Assembly: GCA_004431415.1 (NCBI GenBank)
Contig: QPMI01000649.1
Span: 1-64,000 of the forward strand
Length of the DNA: 64,000 nucleotides
Direction of reading: 5' to 3'
From: Cyanophora paradoxa
Taxonomy: Eukaryota > Glaucocystophyceae > Cyanophorales > Cyanophoraceae
Each line of letters opens with the position of its first letter. The stretch's first letter is position 1. The notes under the pieces are model-generated. The model had not been told where the DNA came from and did not search any database. It saw only the letters and a program-made list of their open reading frames with translations. Below, piece after piece: positions 18,880 to 29,733 of this stretch. Position numbers and translations under genes: made by a program.

Positions 18880-21800
18880 ATGCAGCGATCCACCAGCGGC
18901 AACGAGCCGCTGGCCCACACAGGAAGCCTCATGAAGGCGAGCTCGGGCCCGCACGCGTTTGGAGCCGCGGACGGCGGTCTCCCGATCGAGTTGTGGGAGA
19001 AGATTGTGTCCTATCTCGATTCCGCCGACGCCGTCGTTGTCTCCGCCGTCTGCACGTACTTCAGAGGCGTCGTCCTCCGCGACGCCCCTCCCTTCGTCGG
19101 CGGCGGCATGCTGGCCGCCGAGTTGGACGCATACGCCACGGATGCGTGCTCTAAGGTGCGCCCGAGCCGACCCGGGCTCATATGGAGCGCTGAGCATCCG
19201 GCACCTCGGTGTCTCCCAGATCCTGTGCGTCACGGGCGACTCGGGTTGCGGCAAGAGCTGTGCGCACTCGCCTTCGTGCGCCCCTAGGTATCCTGCCGCC
19301 GCCCGACGCCGCCCGCGCATGCGCAGCGCTGCTCGCGCACTGGGCGGGCCGCTGGCGCGCCCGCGGGCCGGCAGACGCCGTCGTCGTCCACCTGAGCGGG
19401 GGCGCCACAGAGACGGCGCAAGCCTCCAGCCTCGTCCGGTGCCGCGGACGCAGCACCGCTCGTCCCCTCTCTCCCGCGCTCATCGGCCCGCGTACCGGTA
19501 CCGCAGCCGGGCCTACGGAGCGCTGCGAACCGCCCTGCCGTGGTCCCCGGAGCTGGAGATCAAAGGGGGGGACCCCCGCGCGCACCTCTGCCAGTTCGCC
19601 GTGCGACCCGAGTACCCCCTCCACGCTTCTTCCCCTCTCCCGAATCCCGACCCGCATTCGGCGCAGGCGTGGCTTGGGCGGGTACGCTCGGGCCTGGACG
19701 AGAAGGGAGAGGGGGCGATGAAGGTTGTCCTGGTCCTCGATGCCCTCGACCAGGTACCACCAAAGCCCGTCACAGGTTCCCCGTACCCCATTGGCTACTA
19801 CCCGCCCGCAGCTCGCCCTGGAGACGTCGACGGGAGGGGCGGCCCCGCTGATGATCATACCCCCCGGGGGCGCCTCCGCCAAGCTCCGCATCATCATCTC
19901 GTCTGATAAGGGTGCGTACCCCGCCTGCTTTCCGCCCCAGACCGCCCCCCCCCCCCCCCCCCGCCCCCCACCCCTCCTATGGCCCTTCGCTCGCTCACAA
20001 TTACCTCCTATTCCCCCGTAACCCCCCCCCCCCCCCAACAGGCCCGACGTTGGACGCGGCCATGCAGCTCCAGAGCGGCGCTAGGCGAGCTTTACCCTCC
20101 TTCCCCTCTGCCCCCCCCCGGCCCGATCGTGTACCCACCTCAGGCTTCTGCCCGTCTTGGGCCTCTCCAAATCGGAGCGCCGCGCGATCGTCCGCCACCA
20201 ACTTCCGGTACTCCCCCCCCCCAACTCGCGAAACGTGTACCCCTGCCAGCCGCCTCCGACGGCACCCCGCCAGGAGGCGGGCGACGCCCTCGCGTCCGCG
20301 ATCGCCGGCCTCGAACAGGTGCTTTTGTACCCCCCCCTCCCCCTCCACCTGCCCCCCTGCCCAATGCAGCCGGTAACCCCCCCCAGAGCGGGAACGCGCT
20401 GTGGCTGAGCGTCCTACTCGCCTACCTCCGCTCGGGCCCCGGCGCCCCCGACGAGTCCACCGTACCCCCTCCCCTCCCCCCGGCCCCGCACCCCCCTCCG
20501 GCCCGCCCGCCCACGCCCGCCCCCGCAGCTGGCGGCCGCGGCGGGGCGCGGGAGCGCCGAGTCTCTGTACGGGCTCTTGATGGAGCGCTGGGGGGCGACT
20601 TTCGGGGCCGGTGCGCCCCTCCTCCTCCTCCTCCTCCTCCTCCTCCTCCTCCTCGTCCTCGCCTTGAAGCCTCGGGGTACTGTATTCGAGCGAGGCTCAC
20701 CCGGCGCCGGCGGGCAGGCGCCGTTCGGGCGGCCCTCTCGGCGCTCGTCCTGAGCCGGCAGGTCCGCCGCGCCGCGCCGCGCCTGCTGCTCTACCCGCCC
20801 CCCTCCCCCCCCTCCCCCCTCCGCCTCCACCTGTACCCCCCCAGGGCATGTCGGAGGAGGAGCTCGCGTCGTTCCTCTCCGGCGAGGCGCCCGCGCCGGC
20901 CCTCGCTTCGCTCCTCCGGTCCGCCCGGCCCCGCCGAGCCCACTGAACTCAGATGTCATATGAGCCCCCGGCTGGGCCGTGCCCCGCGGCAGCGCGGGGG
21001 TCGCGGCAGGGGCGCTGGCCGACCGCGGCGGACTCGTCGCCCTCCGCCACACCGCCGCGCGCCTCGTGCGGGCGCTTTGAATTCGATCCGCGGCCGCGCT
21101 TCGCTCTCTCTCTCTCTTCTTCTCGCCTCTCGGAGGGTACGTTTAATTTGGTTTTGCAGGCCGCGACGGCGCACTGCGGCCTGCGGAGCGAGGCGGCGCG
21201 CAGGGTGCGCGGCGAGGCCCCTGAGGCTCCCTCGAATCTGGCTTGGCCTTACAGAGCGCTCATCAGGCCCGGTGCGCCGCGCTGGGGCGGTGGTGGGCCG
21301 CCCAGCCGCCCTCCGAGCGCCGCGCCCGCGAGGGGCCCCACGCCTTCGAGCGGGTCGGCGTACCCCCCTCCCCCTCACCCCCCCGCCTCTTCGACTTCCG
21401 TAACACGTACCCCTGCCGCAGGCGGGCGACTACGACGGGCTGGTCACCCTCCTCTGTGCGCCCGGCCGGCTTGAAGCTTAGCTTGATCGAGCTCAAGCCG
21501 CCCGGGGCGCCCGCCCCGCCCCCCCCTGAGGCCGCGCCTCTCCGCAGGGGACCTCGACGTGCTGCTGCGGCTGCGCTCGCCGGAGACGAACGACGCCGAG
21601 CTCCTCCGCCTCTGGGTCGCCTCCGGCCGCCAGGCCCGCCCCGCCCACGAGACCGGCCTGACCTCTTCCCCCCCCTCTGAGCTCGAGAGCGCGGCGGCAG
21701 GCGTCGGCGGCGGAGGGGTACGCGCGCGCGGTGGAGCGCGAGGAGGCGGCGGGGCGCGGCGGGCCGGCGCGCGTCGCCCGCGCCCTCCGCGACGCTGGCG

Positions 21801-24800
21801 CCGTCGTCCGCCAGCTCGGGTTCGAGTCCCGCGCCGCCCCGTTTCGGATTCGCTTCTAACGTCGTGCGCAGGTTCGACGAGCAGGCTCTACCCCTCCTCC
21901 GACGCGCCATCGAGGCGCCCTCTTTGATGCTTAAAGTCGATTGCGTACCCGGCCTGATTCGCGTACCCAGATCCAGAAGGGCCTCCCCGGCCCCCAGGAG
22001 GAGGCCCTCGCCTGGATCTACCGCGAGATCGGTGCCCCGTACCCCCCTCGCCCTCCCAATCTCGTACCCCTTTCGACGCCTCCGCAGCGAACGCGCTGGA
22101 GGGCGTCGACGACCTCGCGGAGGTCCGCGCACCCGGCTCGAACCCCGGCTGGGCCCTTTCTCACTTGGCTTTCGGCGCAGGCGGAGCAGTACTACCGACT
22201 GGCCCTCGAGGCGCGCCCCCTACCCCTCCCCCAAAATCCGCCCTCCTTTTCCCTCGATCTCACCCTCGCCCCAGGCGCGGCGCGTGGCGCTGGGGGCGGA
22301 CCACATCGACACGGCCGACGTCGGCGCTCCTCCCCCCCTCCCTCCCCCCTCCCTTCCCTCCCCCCCCCCCCCCCCCCCCCAATCCTTCTCGGGCAGGCGA
22401 TGAACAACCTGGGGACGGCGCTGCACCGGCCGGGCGTCTCCACGGACAAGGAGGTCCAGGTGCGAGCGTGCGGGCGGGCGAGCGGGCGAGCGAGCGAGCG
22501 GCGGGATGGAAAGGGAGGACGAAGCGGGGCCGCGTGCGAGCGGGGGCGCGCGGGCGTGCAGGAGGGGAGGTACGCGGAGGCGGAGGGCCTCTTCCACGCC
22601 GCCATCGCCGTCCTCGAGCGCGTGCGCCCGCCCCGCCCCGCCCCCCCCCCCCCCCCCCCTCATTTACTACTCTCCGGCCTTCATGTTGAATTTGATCCCC
22701 GCTCCCCGCGCCGCGCCGCCCCGCGCCGCCCCGCCCCTTCTTAACTACTCCCGCTCTCTGTCTGGCATGCCTGCCTCTTGCTTTACTTCTTCACCCCGCC
22801 CCGCCCCGCCCCGCCCCGCCCCGCCCCTTCCCAGCTCTCTTCTTTACTGCTATCTGATCTCTACTCTCTGATCTGGCAGCACCTGGGGCCCAACCACCCC
22901 AAGACCGCCACCGTGTACGGCCCCCGGCCCCGGCCCCGCCCCCGCCCCGCTCAGATCCGATCTGATCCGATCGCGCCCGGTGCGGCCCCAGGTACGCGAA
23001 CCTGGGCTTCCTCTTCGACTCCCGCAACGCCCCCGAGGTACGCGGGAGCGCCCCGTGCTGCCTGGCGGGCTGGCTTGGCTCGAGCCCCGCGTAGGCCTTC
23101 CTAGCTCGCTGTTCGCTAGCTCGGGTCCCCGAGACGCCGCCGCCGCCGCTGAGCCTCGCCTCGCCTCGCCTCGCCTCGCCTCGCTGAGCCCGGCGGGCCG
23201 GGCAGACGGCGGTGGGGTACACGGAGCGGGCGATGGCGGCGATGGAGGCCGCCCACGGGCCCGACTGCCTCGAGGCCCGTACCCCCCCGCCCTTCCCGCC
23301 CCAAAGCTGAAGCTAGGCCCTTGAGGGCGGGCGCAGGTGGGGATCGCGAGCAACAACCTGGCGACGACGTACGCGGCTCTGGGGCGCCTGGCCGAGGGCC
23401 TCGCCGCCGCCCGCCGCGCCGAGCCCGTCCGCCGCCCTCGCCCGCCCCCGCTCAGCTGAGCTCCCTCAGCTTAGCTTCGCGCAGATCTTCCGGCGCTTCT
23501 TCGGGGAGACGCACATCAACGCCGCCTACGTCCTCTGCCAGATGGCCCGCCCCGCCCTTCTTCTCGTTCGAGCGCGCCGCCGCCGCGCGCCGAGGCCGAT
23601 GCGCTGGCGCTGGGGGCGGCAGGGGCGGCTGCTGCTGCAGGTGGACCCGCCGCGCCCCGAGGAGGCCGCCGCCCGCCTCGCCGAGGCCGTCGCCATCCAG
23701 AAGTGCGCGCGACCAAAGGGGCCTCCGATCCCTGCGCAAGTGCATGGGGCGCTCTTGCTTTCGATAGGTCCTAGAGGGCATCCTTGGAGCGCCCCCCTCC
23801 CTCCCTCTCCTTTCGCATCCGCCCGCATCGCCATCGCCCGCCCTCGCTCTGCATGGATCCAAGAGGCGCCGCTTCCTTCTCGCGGTGCCCCTGATCCTGA
23901 CGACGGCGCGCCCCGCGCGCGCCGCGGCAGGCTGAGGAAGGGCCAGTACCACTTCGACACCGGTCCGCCCCGCCCCTGTTCGATCCGATCCAATTCGATC
24001 CGAGCGGCCGTATGCACATGCACAGGGAACGGGGTGTGCCAGCAGGCGCAGGCGCTGGCGCACGCTGGTCGCCGCCACGAGGCCGACCGCCTCCTCATCG
24101 ACTACCTCCAGGCCGCCGCCGTCCGCCCCGCCCGCCCCGCCCGCCCCGCCCCGCCCCAAGGACCCGCCCGTCCCCGCCCGCACCCCGCGCCCCGCCCGCC
24201 CTGCGCCGCGGCGCTCCCCTCTCCCTCCCCTCCCTCCATCGCCTCCCGCCTCGAGCGTCCCCTCGCCCCGCCGGCCCCGCCCCCTCCCCTCCCTCCCCAT
24301 CCCCGCACCGGCCCCCCCCTTCCCACCCCCCCCCCCCCCCCCCCCCCCTCATCGCCCCGCACACAGACGTCGGAGGAGAAGGCCACAGCGAACTTTACCT
24401 TCGGCCGCTTCCTCTACGAGATTGTCCGTCCCGCCCCGCCCCGCCCCGCCCCGCCGGGCCGCGCCGGGCCGCCTCTGCCGCTGAGCTCACGCCTGCGCGC
24501 AGGGGGAGGCGGACCACGCGCACCTGTACGCGGTGGAGGCGCTGCGGCTGCGGAGGGCCCTCGGGACGGCCGGCATGGCCATGCAGCAGGCGCGCCCTCA
24601 ACCGCCCCGCCCCGCCCCCCCCCTCGCCTGCCTCTAGATCTAGATCTACAATTCCGCTTCTCATGATCAGATGATGTTTATAATTAGAATAAGCGCGCGC
24701 GCCTCGCCTTCCTCCTTTGCCTCGAGTCCCGCCCCGCCCCGCCCCGACCCCTCGCCCCGCGGCTCAGATCTGAGCGCGCCGCGCCCCCCCTTCAGGCGCA

Positions 24801-24858
24801 GGACCTCTACGACTTCAGCAAGCCCGGGGCTTCGAATTCGGGGAGCGCCCCGCCCTAG
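18880..24858 (+). CDS. F-box / NACHT-type P-loop NTPase / TPR protein (nephrocystin-3-like STAND protein)
   Basis: A long multi-exon gene. Exon 1 (to 19,155) has an F-box at residues ~34-75 ('LPIELWEKIVSYLDSADAVV'). Removing the 67-base intron 19,260-19,326 (GTGCG...GCAG) restores a Walker A reading 'GDSGCGKSSLLAHWAGRW'. Next come 'DAVVVHLSGGA', a Walker B 'MKVVLVLDALDQ', 'LGLSKSERRAIVRHQL' and 'QSGNALWLSVLLAYLRSG', the order seen in NPHP3/TEP1-like NACHT proteins. After a helical linker ('GMSEEELASFLSG') there are TPR units of kinesin-light-chain type, e.g. 'AEQYYRLALEARRVALG', 'MNNLGTALH', 'HLGPNHPKTATVYANLGFL', 'VGIASNNLATTYAALGRLAE', and a last set near 24,020-24,590. It ends 'LYDFSKPGASNSG', stop 24,856-24,858. 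Introns carry long C runs. Known: STAND ATPases of this type are signalling switches or scaffolds. Inference: an NLR-like sensor whose F-box could link to ubiquitination. Exact exon borders are uncertain. Confidence 0.72.
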
Positions 24859-25383
24859 GCCCGAGCGGCCCTCCGCCTCGCTGGAGGATGTACCCGTGCA
24901 GAAATTTTAAATGTCGTAGTATTAATATTCGTCGGATTCGCGGCCATATGCATGCATTGGGGGCGCCCCGTCCCGGGCCCGTGTGGGCCCGCTACGGATA
25001 GAGAGCAGACGTGGACTTCGGGAGCTGGATTGATGTGGATCTATAGATCTAGATGTATACGTAGTTCGGATCGGAGCCCAAGAGCAGGCCTGGCTTGCGC
25101 AAGCTTAAGAAAATGCACGTTGCAAAATTGTGTCAGTTATTGAAATGATTATAAGTGTGTATATATATATATATCATGTATGTACAAGGACAGTATTCAT
25201 CTGAAGAGGATTCGATGCCTTGGAATGCAGTTACAGCAAGCCCGAAACCCTAATTATATAAGCTACGTTATCACTGAATCGAAAACACGAATACATTATC
25301 TCAAAAATCATTATTTGTAATTAGTATCTAATCATACGTATGTCACGGTACACCTAGACCTAAATCTACTGCAAGTCTGCGGT
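24859..25383. other. Intergenic region with an (AT)n microsatellite
   Basis: No gene seen. It lies between two convergent genes, so it should hold both 3' UTRs. It is AT-richer than its surroundings after 25,100. A short TA repeat occurs at about 25,158-25,173. Palindromic words (agatctagat, tacgta, catatgcatgcat) recur. Confidence 0.5.
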
Positions 25384-25804
25384 CTACAGGCCGACCTTGG
25401 GCCGTGGGATAAAGAGGAAAGGGTACGCCGTGGATACGCAGCAGAGGAAGGCGGAGAGGGCGCCCCCGCGGACGCAGCCGTCGGCCACGCGGCCCAGCAC
25501 CGCGTCCTCCTCGCCGATCGCGATCGCGAAGACCGCTTCGCGGTGGGACTGCGCCAGCCGGATGCCCTGCGGAGTCTAGGGCGTCAAATGAAGCCCGGGG
25601 CATGAAAGTGGAGGAATTCGAAGAGCGCGCCATGAGTGCGGCGGTGGGGTCGGGCAGCTCCCACGAGGGCGCGTCGGGCTCCTCGGGGCCGTCGCTGCAC
25701 TCAGATCTAGAAGCGGAGCTGTGGCTGGGGCTCGGAGGCAGGGCGGCGCCGCCGGTGGGCCGGGACGCGGCAACCGGCGAGAAAGCGCTCTTGGCCGTGG
25801 ACAT
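25384..25804 (-). CDS. Small unknown protein with hydrophobic C-terminus
   Basis: Tentative minus-strand gene. The upstream exon (ATG at 25,804) reads 'MSTAKSAFSPVAASRPTGG', then Ser/Pro/Glu-rich low complexity. A C-terminal exon after a plausible acceptor ('CTCCGCAG', near 25,568) reads 'GIRLAQSHREAVFAIAIGEE', then 'DAVLGRVADGCVRGGALSAF' and a hydrophobic end 'LCCVSTAYPFLFIPRPKVGL', stop at 25,384. The longer open frame starting at 26,098 is an alternative 5' extension. The donor site joining the exons is not obvious. No family recognised. Confidence 0.35.
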
Positions 25805-27043
25805 TCTGACCCGCGCAAGCAAGGGCGGATCAGGTTTGATCGGTACAGCCAGACCGTCGGACCGCGCGCGAGGGCCCGGGCCGACGCATGCGCACGGGTC
25901 GCGGAGCCGACAGGCCTCACGAGGAGCTCCCATCCGGCGCTCGACAAAGAGGCGACGGTCGGAGCACGTGCACAATTGAGATTGCTGGTTGCCGCATGCG
26001 TGGGCGCATGCGCAGCTGCAGGTTCCGATTGCGGCGTTTTCATTCTTCATGGCGAGCTCCCAAAAGGAGCGAGCTGATGTTTTGCCGCCGCCGCCCATCT
26101 TCGGACTGAACGAGGGCGGAGCGGCGCGCGGGGCGGGCCGTACGTATACGCGTGGAGCCGATCTCTAGCTATAGCTAGCGCTAGCGCTTAGCACTATGTA
26201 CTATAGCTAGCTAAGGCGGCTGGAGATGTTTTTGATGCGTGCAGGTTTGCGCTGTTGGTCGATCACAGCTGTGGCTGCTCCTGGTGTCGGATATCGATGC
26301 GCATGCCTAGTCTCGGATCGCATCGCGATAACCCGAAGTTCGAACGCGATCGAAGGCTGTCGACGCGTACGCATGTCGTCGCTGCTGGCGTCGTCTTTTA
26401 TGCTTGCGTGCGGCGTGCCCGAATTGTCGAGGCTGTCGAGTGCCTGTCGTCATTCTGCGGGTACATTGTTTCTGCGCAGATTTTGGGGTACACGTGGTCG
26501 AGGGGGGGTGGAGGGAGGGGGATCGACTTTCGGTGGCTCCGACTCGCTTTCAATCGCCATAGTGCCGGCGGGCCTGCCCATGTGACCGCTGGCCGGGCCT
26601 GGCCCGCGCCGGGATTTCAAACGCCGCTGGGCCACCTGCGGTCACGGGACCGCACGGGTCATTCAGGTCGGCGTCAGGCCGCCCGCGTCACCGTGCGCGT
26701 GGTACTTACTTAAGTTAGGACTTTCCGGGGCGGGCCCGGCCGCGGGCCGCGGCGGCGGCGCGGGTCGGCGCGCAGTCTCAGAGCTCGAGAGTCTCGCCGA
26801 GTCGCGGCAGCTGCTCCCTGCCGGGCCGCCCGAGCCCGGCGAGGGCCGAGTTCCGCTGCTCCTGCGCATGCCAGGCTGCTTGAGGTTGTGAGTCGTGACT
26901 CGTGACCAGCTGCAGGCCGCGGCAGCTAACAGCGCTCTTCAAGGCTTGGATCCTAGAAGCAGCAGCTCTTATCGACATCGGTGTCAGCGATCGTCCTCGG
27001 CAGCATCAACAGAAGCAGAACTGAGAAGAACCAGAAGCGACCG
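25805..27043. other. Intergenic or 5'-flanking region, no supported gene
   Basis: The stretch includes a palindrome-rich block around 26,130-26,215 (tacgtatacgcg, agctatagctagcgctagcgct) and a GC-rich block leading to the gene at 27,044. Several ORFs exist in both strands but show only composition-driven Arg/Pro/Gly/Ala content and lack splice or domain support. Confidence 0.4.
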
Positions 27044-28812
27044 ATGGGCATCTTCCAGCACCTCTCCTGCGCGGCCGGCCGGAGGCCGAAGCGCGTCTCG
27101 CCGACGCCCGACCCGGAGGAGGACGCGCAGGCGAGCCGCGCCGCCGCCGAGGTCCTCGGCCTGACGGAGACCCTGCTCACGGCTTTGGAGCCGCGCGGCC
27201 AGAGCGTCTGGCGGCCGACTTTCACCGCCGCCGCCCCGCCGAGCCCGCCGCCGCGGCCGTCGGCGGGCGACGAGCGCGGCGCGCCGATGAGCGCGGCGGC
27301 GGCGGCGCGGATCGCGGAGCTGGCGCCGCAGGTCGAGCGGCTGCGGATGCAGATTCACTTCCAGGCCCTCGAGGAGGAGGAGGAGGACGGCGAGCTCGAC
27401 GAGCCGGCGCCGCTCGTGAGCCCCCTCTCGCAGTCCCAGTCCTCCTCGCCCCGCACCAGCTGGACCTCCTGCTCCTCCTCCTCCTCCTCCTCCTCCTCCC
27501 TCTGCGGCTCCTCCTCGGCCGGCTCGCCCGCCTCGCCCGCCTCGCCGATCGCGCACCCGAAGCCCGCCGCGCCGTCCGCCGGCCCCGCGATTCTGAATTT
27601 CCTGAAATCCCTCGGCGGCGGGTCCCGGACGCCGCCCGAGCCTTCCCCCTCCTCCGCCTCCGCCTCGCCCAAGCCAGAGCCCCTCTCGTCCCTGACGATG
27701 CAGTCGGGCCGCTCCTTCGCCCGCTGCCTGCGGCGCCGCCTCGCCTCCTCGCCCTCCATCGCCGCCCTGATCGACCAGGTGCGCCCAGCAGCGCAAGTCG
27801 TACTCGTTAAAATGGTTGTACATGTTTGCTTACAACGCCTCGCGGCTACAGGTCTGGGCCGCCGTTCACGCCCCCCGGGCCAGCGGAGCGTCCGAGCCCG
27901 ACCACCTCTGCTACGACCGCTACACAAGGTCGGCGCTTCTCCCTACCTACCCTCCAACCTTCGAGATCCCACCTCGCCTCGTCGTTGACCTTGGACGCAG
28001 GTCGCACCTGATGATCCAGCGCGTCCTCACGCACTCGGCGCACGAGTACAACGCCCTCGCGGCGCTGGCGAAGGCCAAGCGGGACTGGGAGGTCGACCGC
28101 CAGGGGGCGCCCCACGTCTCCCGCGACCGCTTCGCCGAGAGCCTCGTCAAGGTCCGCTCAGATCCGATCCGATCTGATCCGACGAGATCCGGATCTGATG
28201 TCGATCTGACGCGCGCCCTTGCTCGCGGCAGATCTGCGCGTCGCACGTGGTGGCCGACCGGATCGACGCCCCGGCCTCGCCCGCCGCCCTCGAGGGCGTC
28301 CTCCAGTCCCACTCCCTCCGGTGCGCGCGGCCGTCTCTTAAACTGTAAATGAGAGCTCTGGATCTGGAGCGCCTTCGACGTCTGACTGGAAGCCGCCGCA
28401 GGGCGCTGGACTTTCTCCGGAGCCTCTCCGAGGCCCTCACGGTCCACGACCCCTCGCTCGGCTGCCGCCGCCTCCGCTCCTCCTCCGGTGCCCGCGCCTC
28501 CCGCCCGCCCGGCCCGCTGCTGCTACGCCCGGCCGCGAGCTCACCGACCGCCGATCGATCGCAGAGGTGACGCCCGAGTCGCTGGTCGCGATCTCGCTCT
28601 CCTCCGCACCCCTCTTCTCGGGCCCGACGGCGGGCCCGGTGCTGCCTTCGCCCCACAAGCCCAAGGCACCCCTCATGACCACCGCCCTCGAGAAGGCCCT
28701 CCGCGAGCTCTACACGACGCCCCCCGCGCAGCCGCCGGCGCAGCCGCAGCCGCGGCCGGAGCCGCGGCCCCGGGGGCGCAGCGCCTCGCGGGTCCTGCCC
28801 CCCCTCCGATGA
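27044..28812 (+). CDS. Unknown protein, distant paralogue of the 16,502 gene
   Basis: Exon 1 starts 'MGIFQHLSCAAGRRPKR', continues with an acidic run ('ALEEEEEDGELDEP') and long Ser/Pro low complexity, and ends 'SPSIAALIDQ'. Later exons read 'VWAAVHAPRASGASEPDH', 'SHLMIQRVLTHSAHEYNALA' + 'ALAKAKRDWEVDRQGAPHVS' + 'RDRFAESLVK', 'ICASHVVADRIDAPASPAAL', 'RALDFLRSLSEALTVHDPSL' and a last exon from about 28,566 with stop at 28,810-28,812. The positions of 'ID(K/Q)VW', the central helix pair and the 'W-x-x-D-x-x-G...SR..F' loop align with the gene at 16,502, so I place both in one family. Function unknown. Introns here carry repeated GATC-containing words (e.g. 28,155-28,205). Confidence 0.62.
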
Positions 28813-29733
28813 TGGCCAGTGGCGCCTGATACGATCGCGAGCCCCGTGCCTGGGGCTCGCCAGTTTTGACCTCGAATCTCCAGCCAGCTCGGTTTCCTCG
28901 CCTAGATATTGATGTTGCTTGCATCTCTCTATCTGTACAGCGTCGGTATCGCTATCCAGCCGGGACTCGCCCGATCTTCGCCAATTTTGTTCTTGAATTG
29001 CCCTCGAGTTTGATCTGATATCGGTCCGGCAATTTCGCTTTCCCTAGATGTAGCTGTTGCTTGCTTATTTATATCTCTATCGATATCCGGATCCGCAGTT
29101 GTACAGCATCGCTGTCGCTATTGATATCATGCATATTTGCGTGTATTGGTGGGTTTTCGCGTGCTCTTTGAACCAGAAATACAACGATTTCGAAACGAGA
29201 GACGGCATTTGCTTTTGATGGGCATGCCTCGGCTACCGCTTCGAATTCGGGCGGCGCGCGCGCGGGCTCAGCGGCTTGCGGCAAGGGCCAGGCCTGCGGC
29301 AGGGCCAGCGGCTGGCCACGGAGATGGTCAACCCGGCCTTGGTCTCGCGAGCGTCGTCGCTCCAAATTGTACTACGGTACATGTACTGAAGCACGTGCCC
29401 CTTCGAACTTTTGGAATTCTCTTAAGCTTCGAATTCCCCGGGGGGGGGGGGGGGGGGGGGGCCTTCCCTTCCAAGGACCTAGCTGGCCTCTAGACCTCAT
29501 AATCATGATCATATATATGCATGATCACTAGTAGCTATATCTTGCAGGGCCTAGCTAGCTATAGGGTGTCATGGCCATGGCATGCCATGATGCATGCGCA
29601 TGATCCTTGCAATCAACTCATGAATCAGTGACTGACTGATCATGAATGATTCGTGAAACCAACTAAGATCATCATAACGATCATGGTAATCATTGAAAAC
29701 CAAAAACATGAATCTTGATCACGATTCAAGGCA
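28813..29733. other. Intergenic region with extreme palindrome density and a G homopolymer
   Basis: No gene supported between two convergent genes. A G run of about 22 bases sits at about 29,440-29,461. From 29,490 to 29,670 almost every base belongs to a self-complementary word (catgatcatg, atatatat, ctagctag, catggccatggcatgcc, atgcatgcgcatg, tgatcatga). Confidence 0.6.

Noticed and set aside
20414-21052. Long minus-strand ORFs overlapping the F-box/NACHT gene, and similar ones throughout the GC-rich part
   Set aside because: They consist of Arg/Gly/Pro/Ala low complexity caused by the absence of AT-rich stop codons in GC-rich DNA. The plus strand has recognisable domains with matching splice sites.
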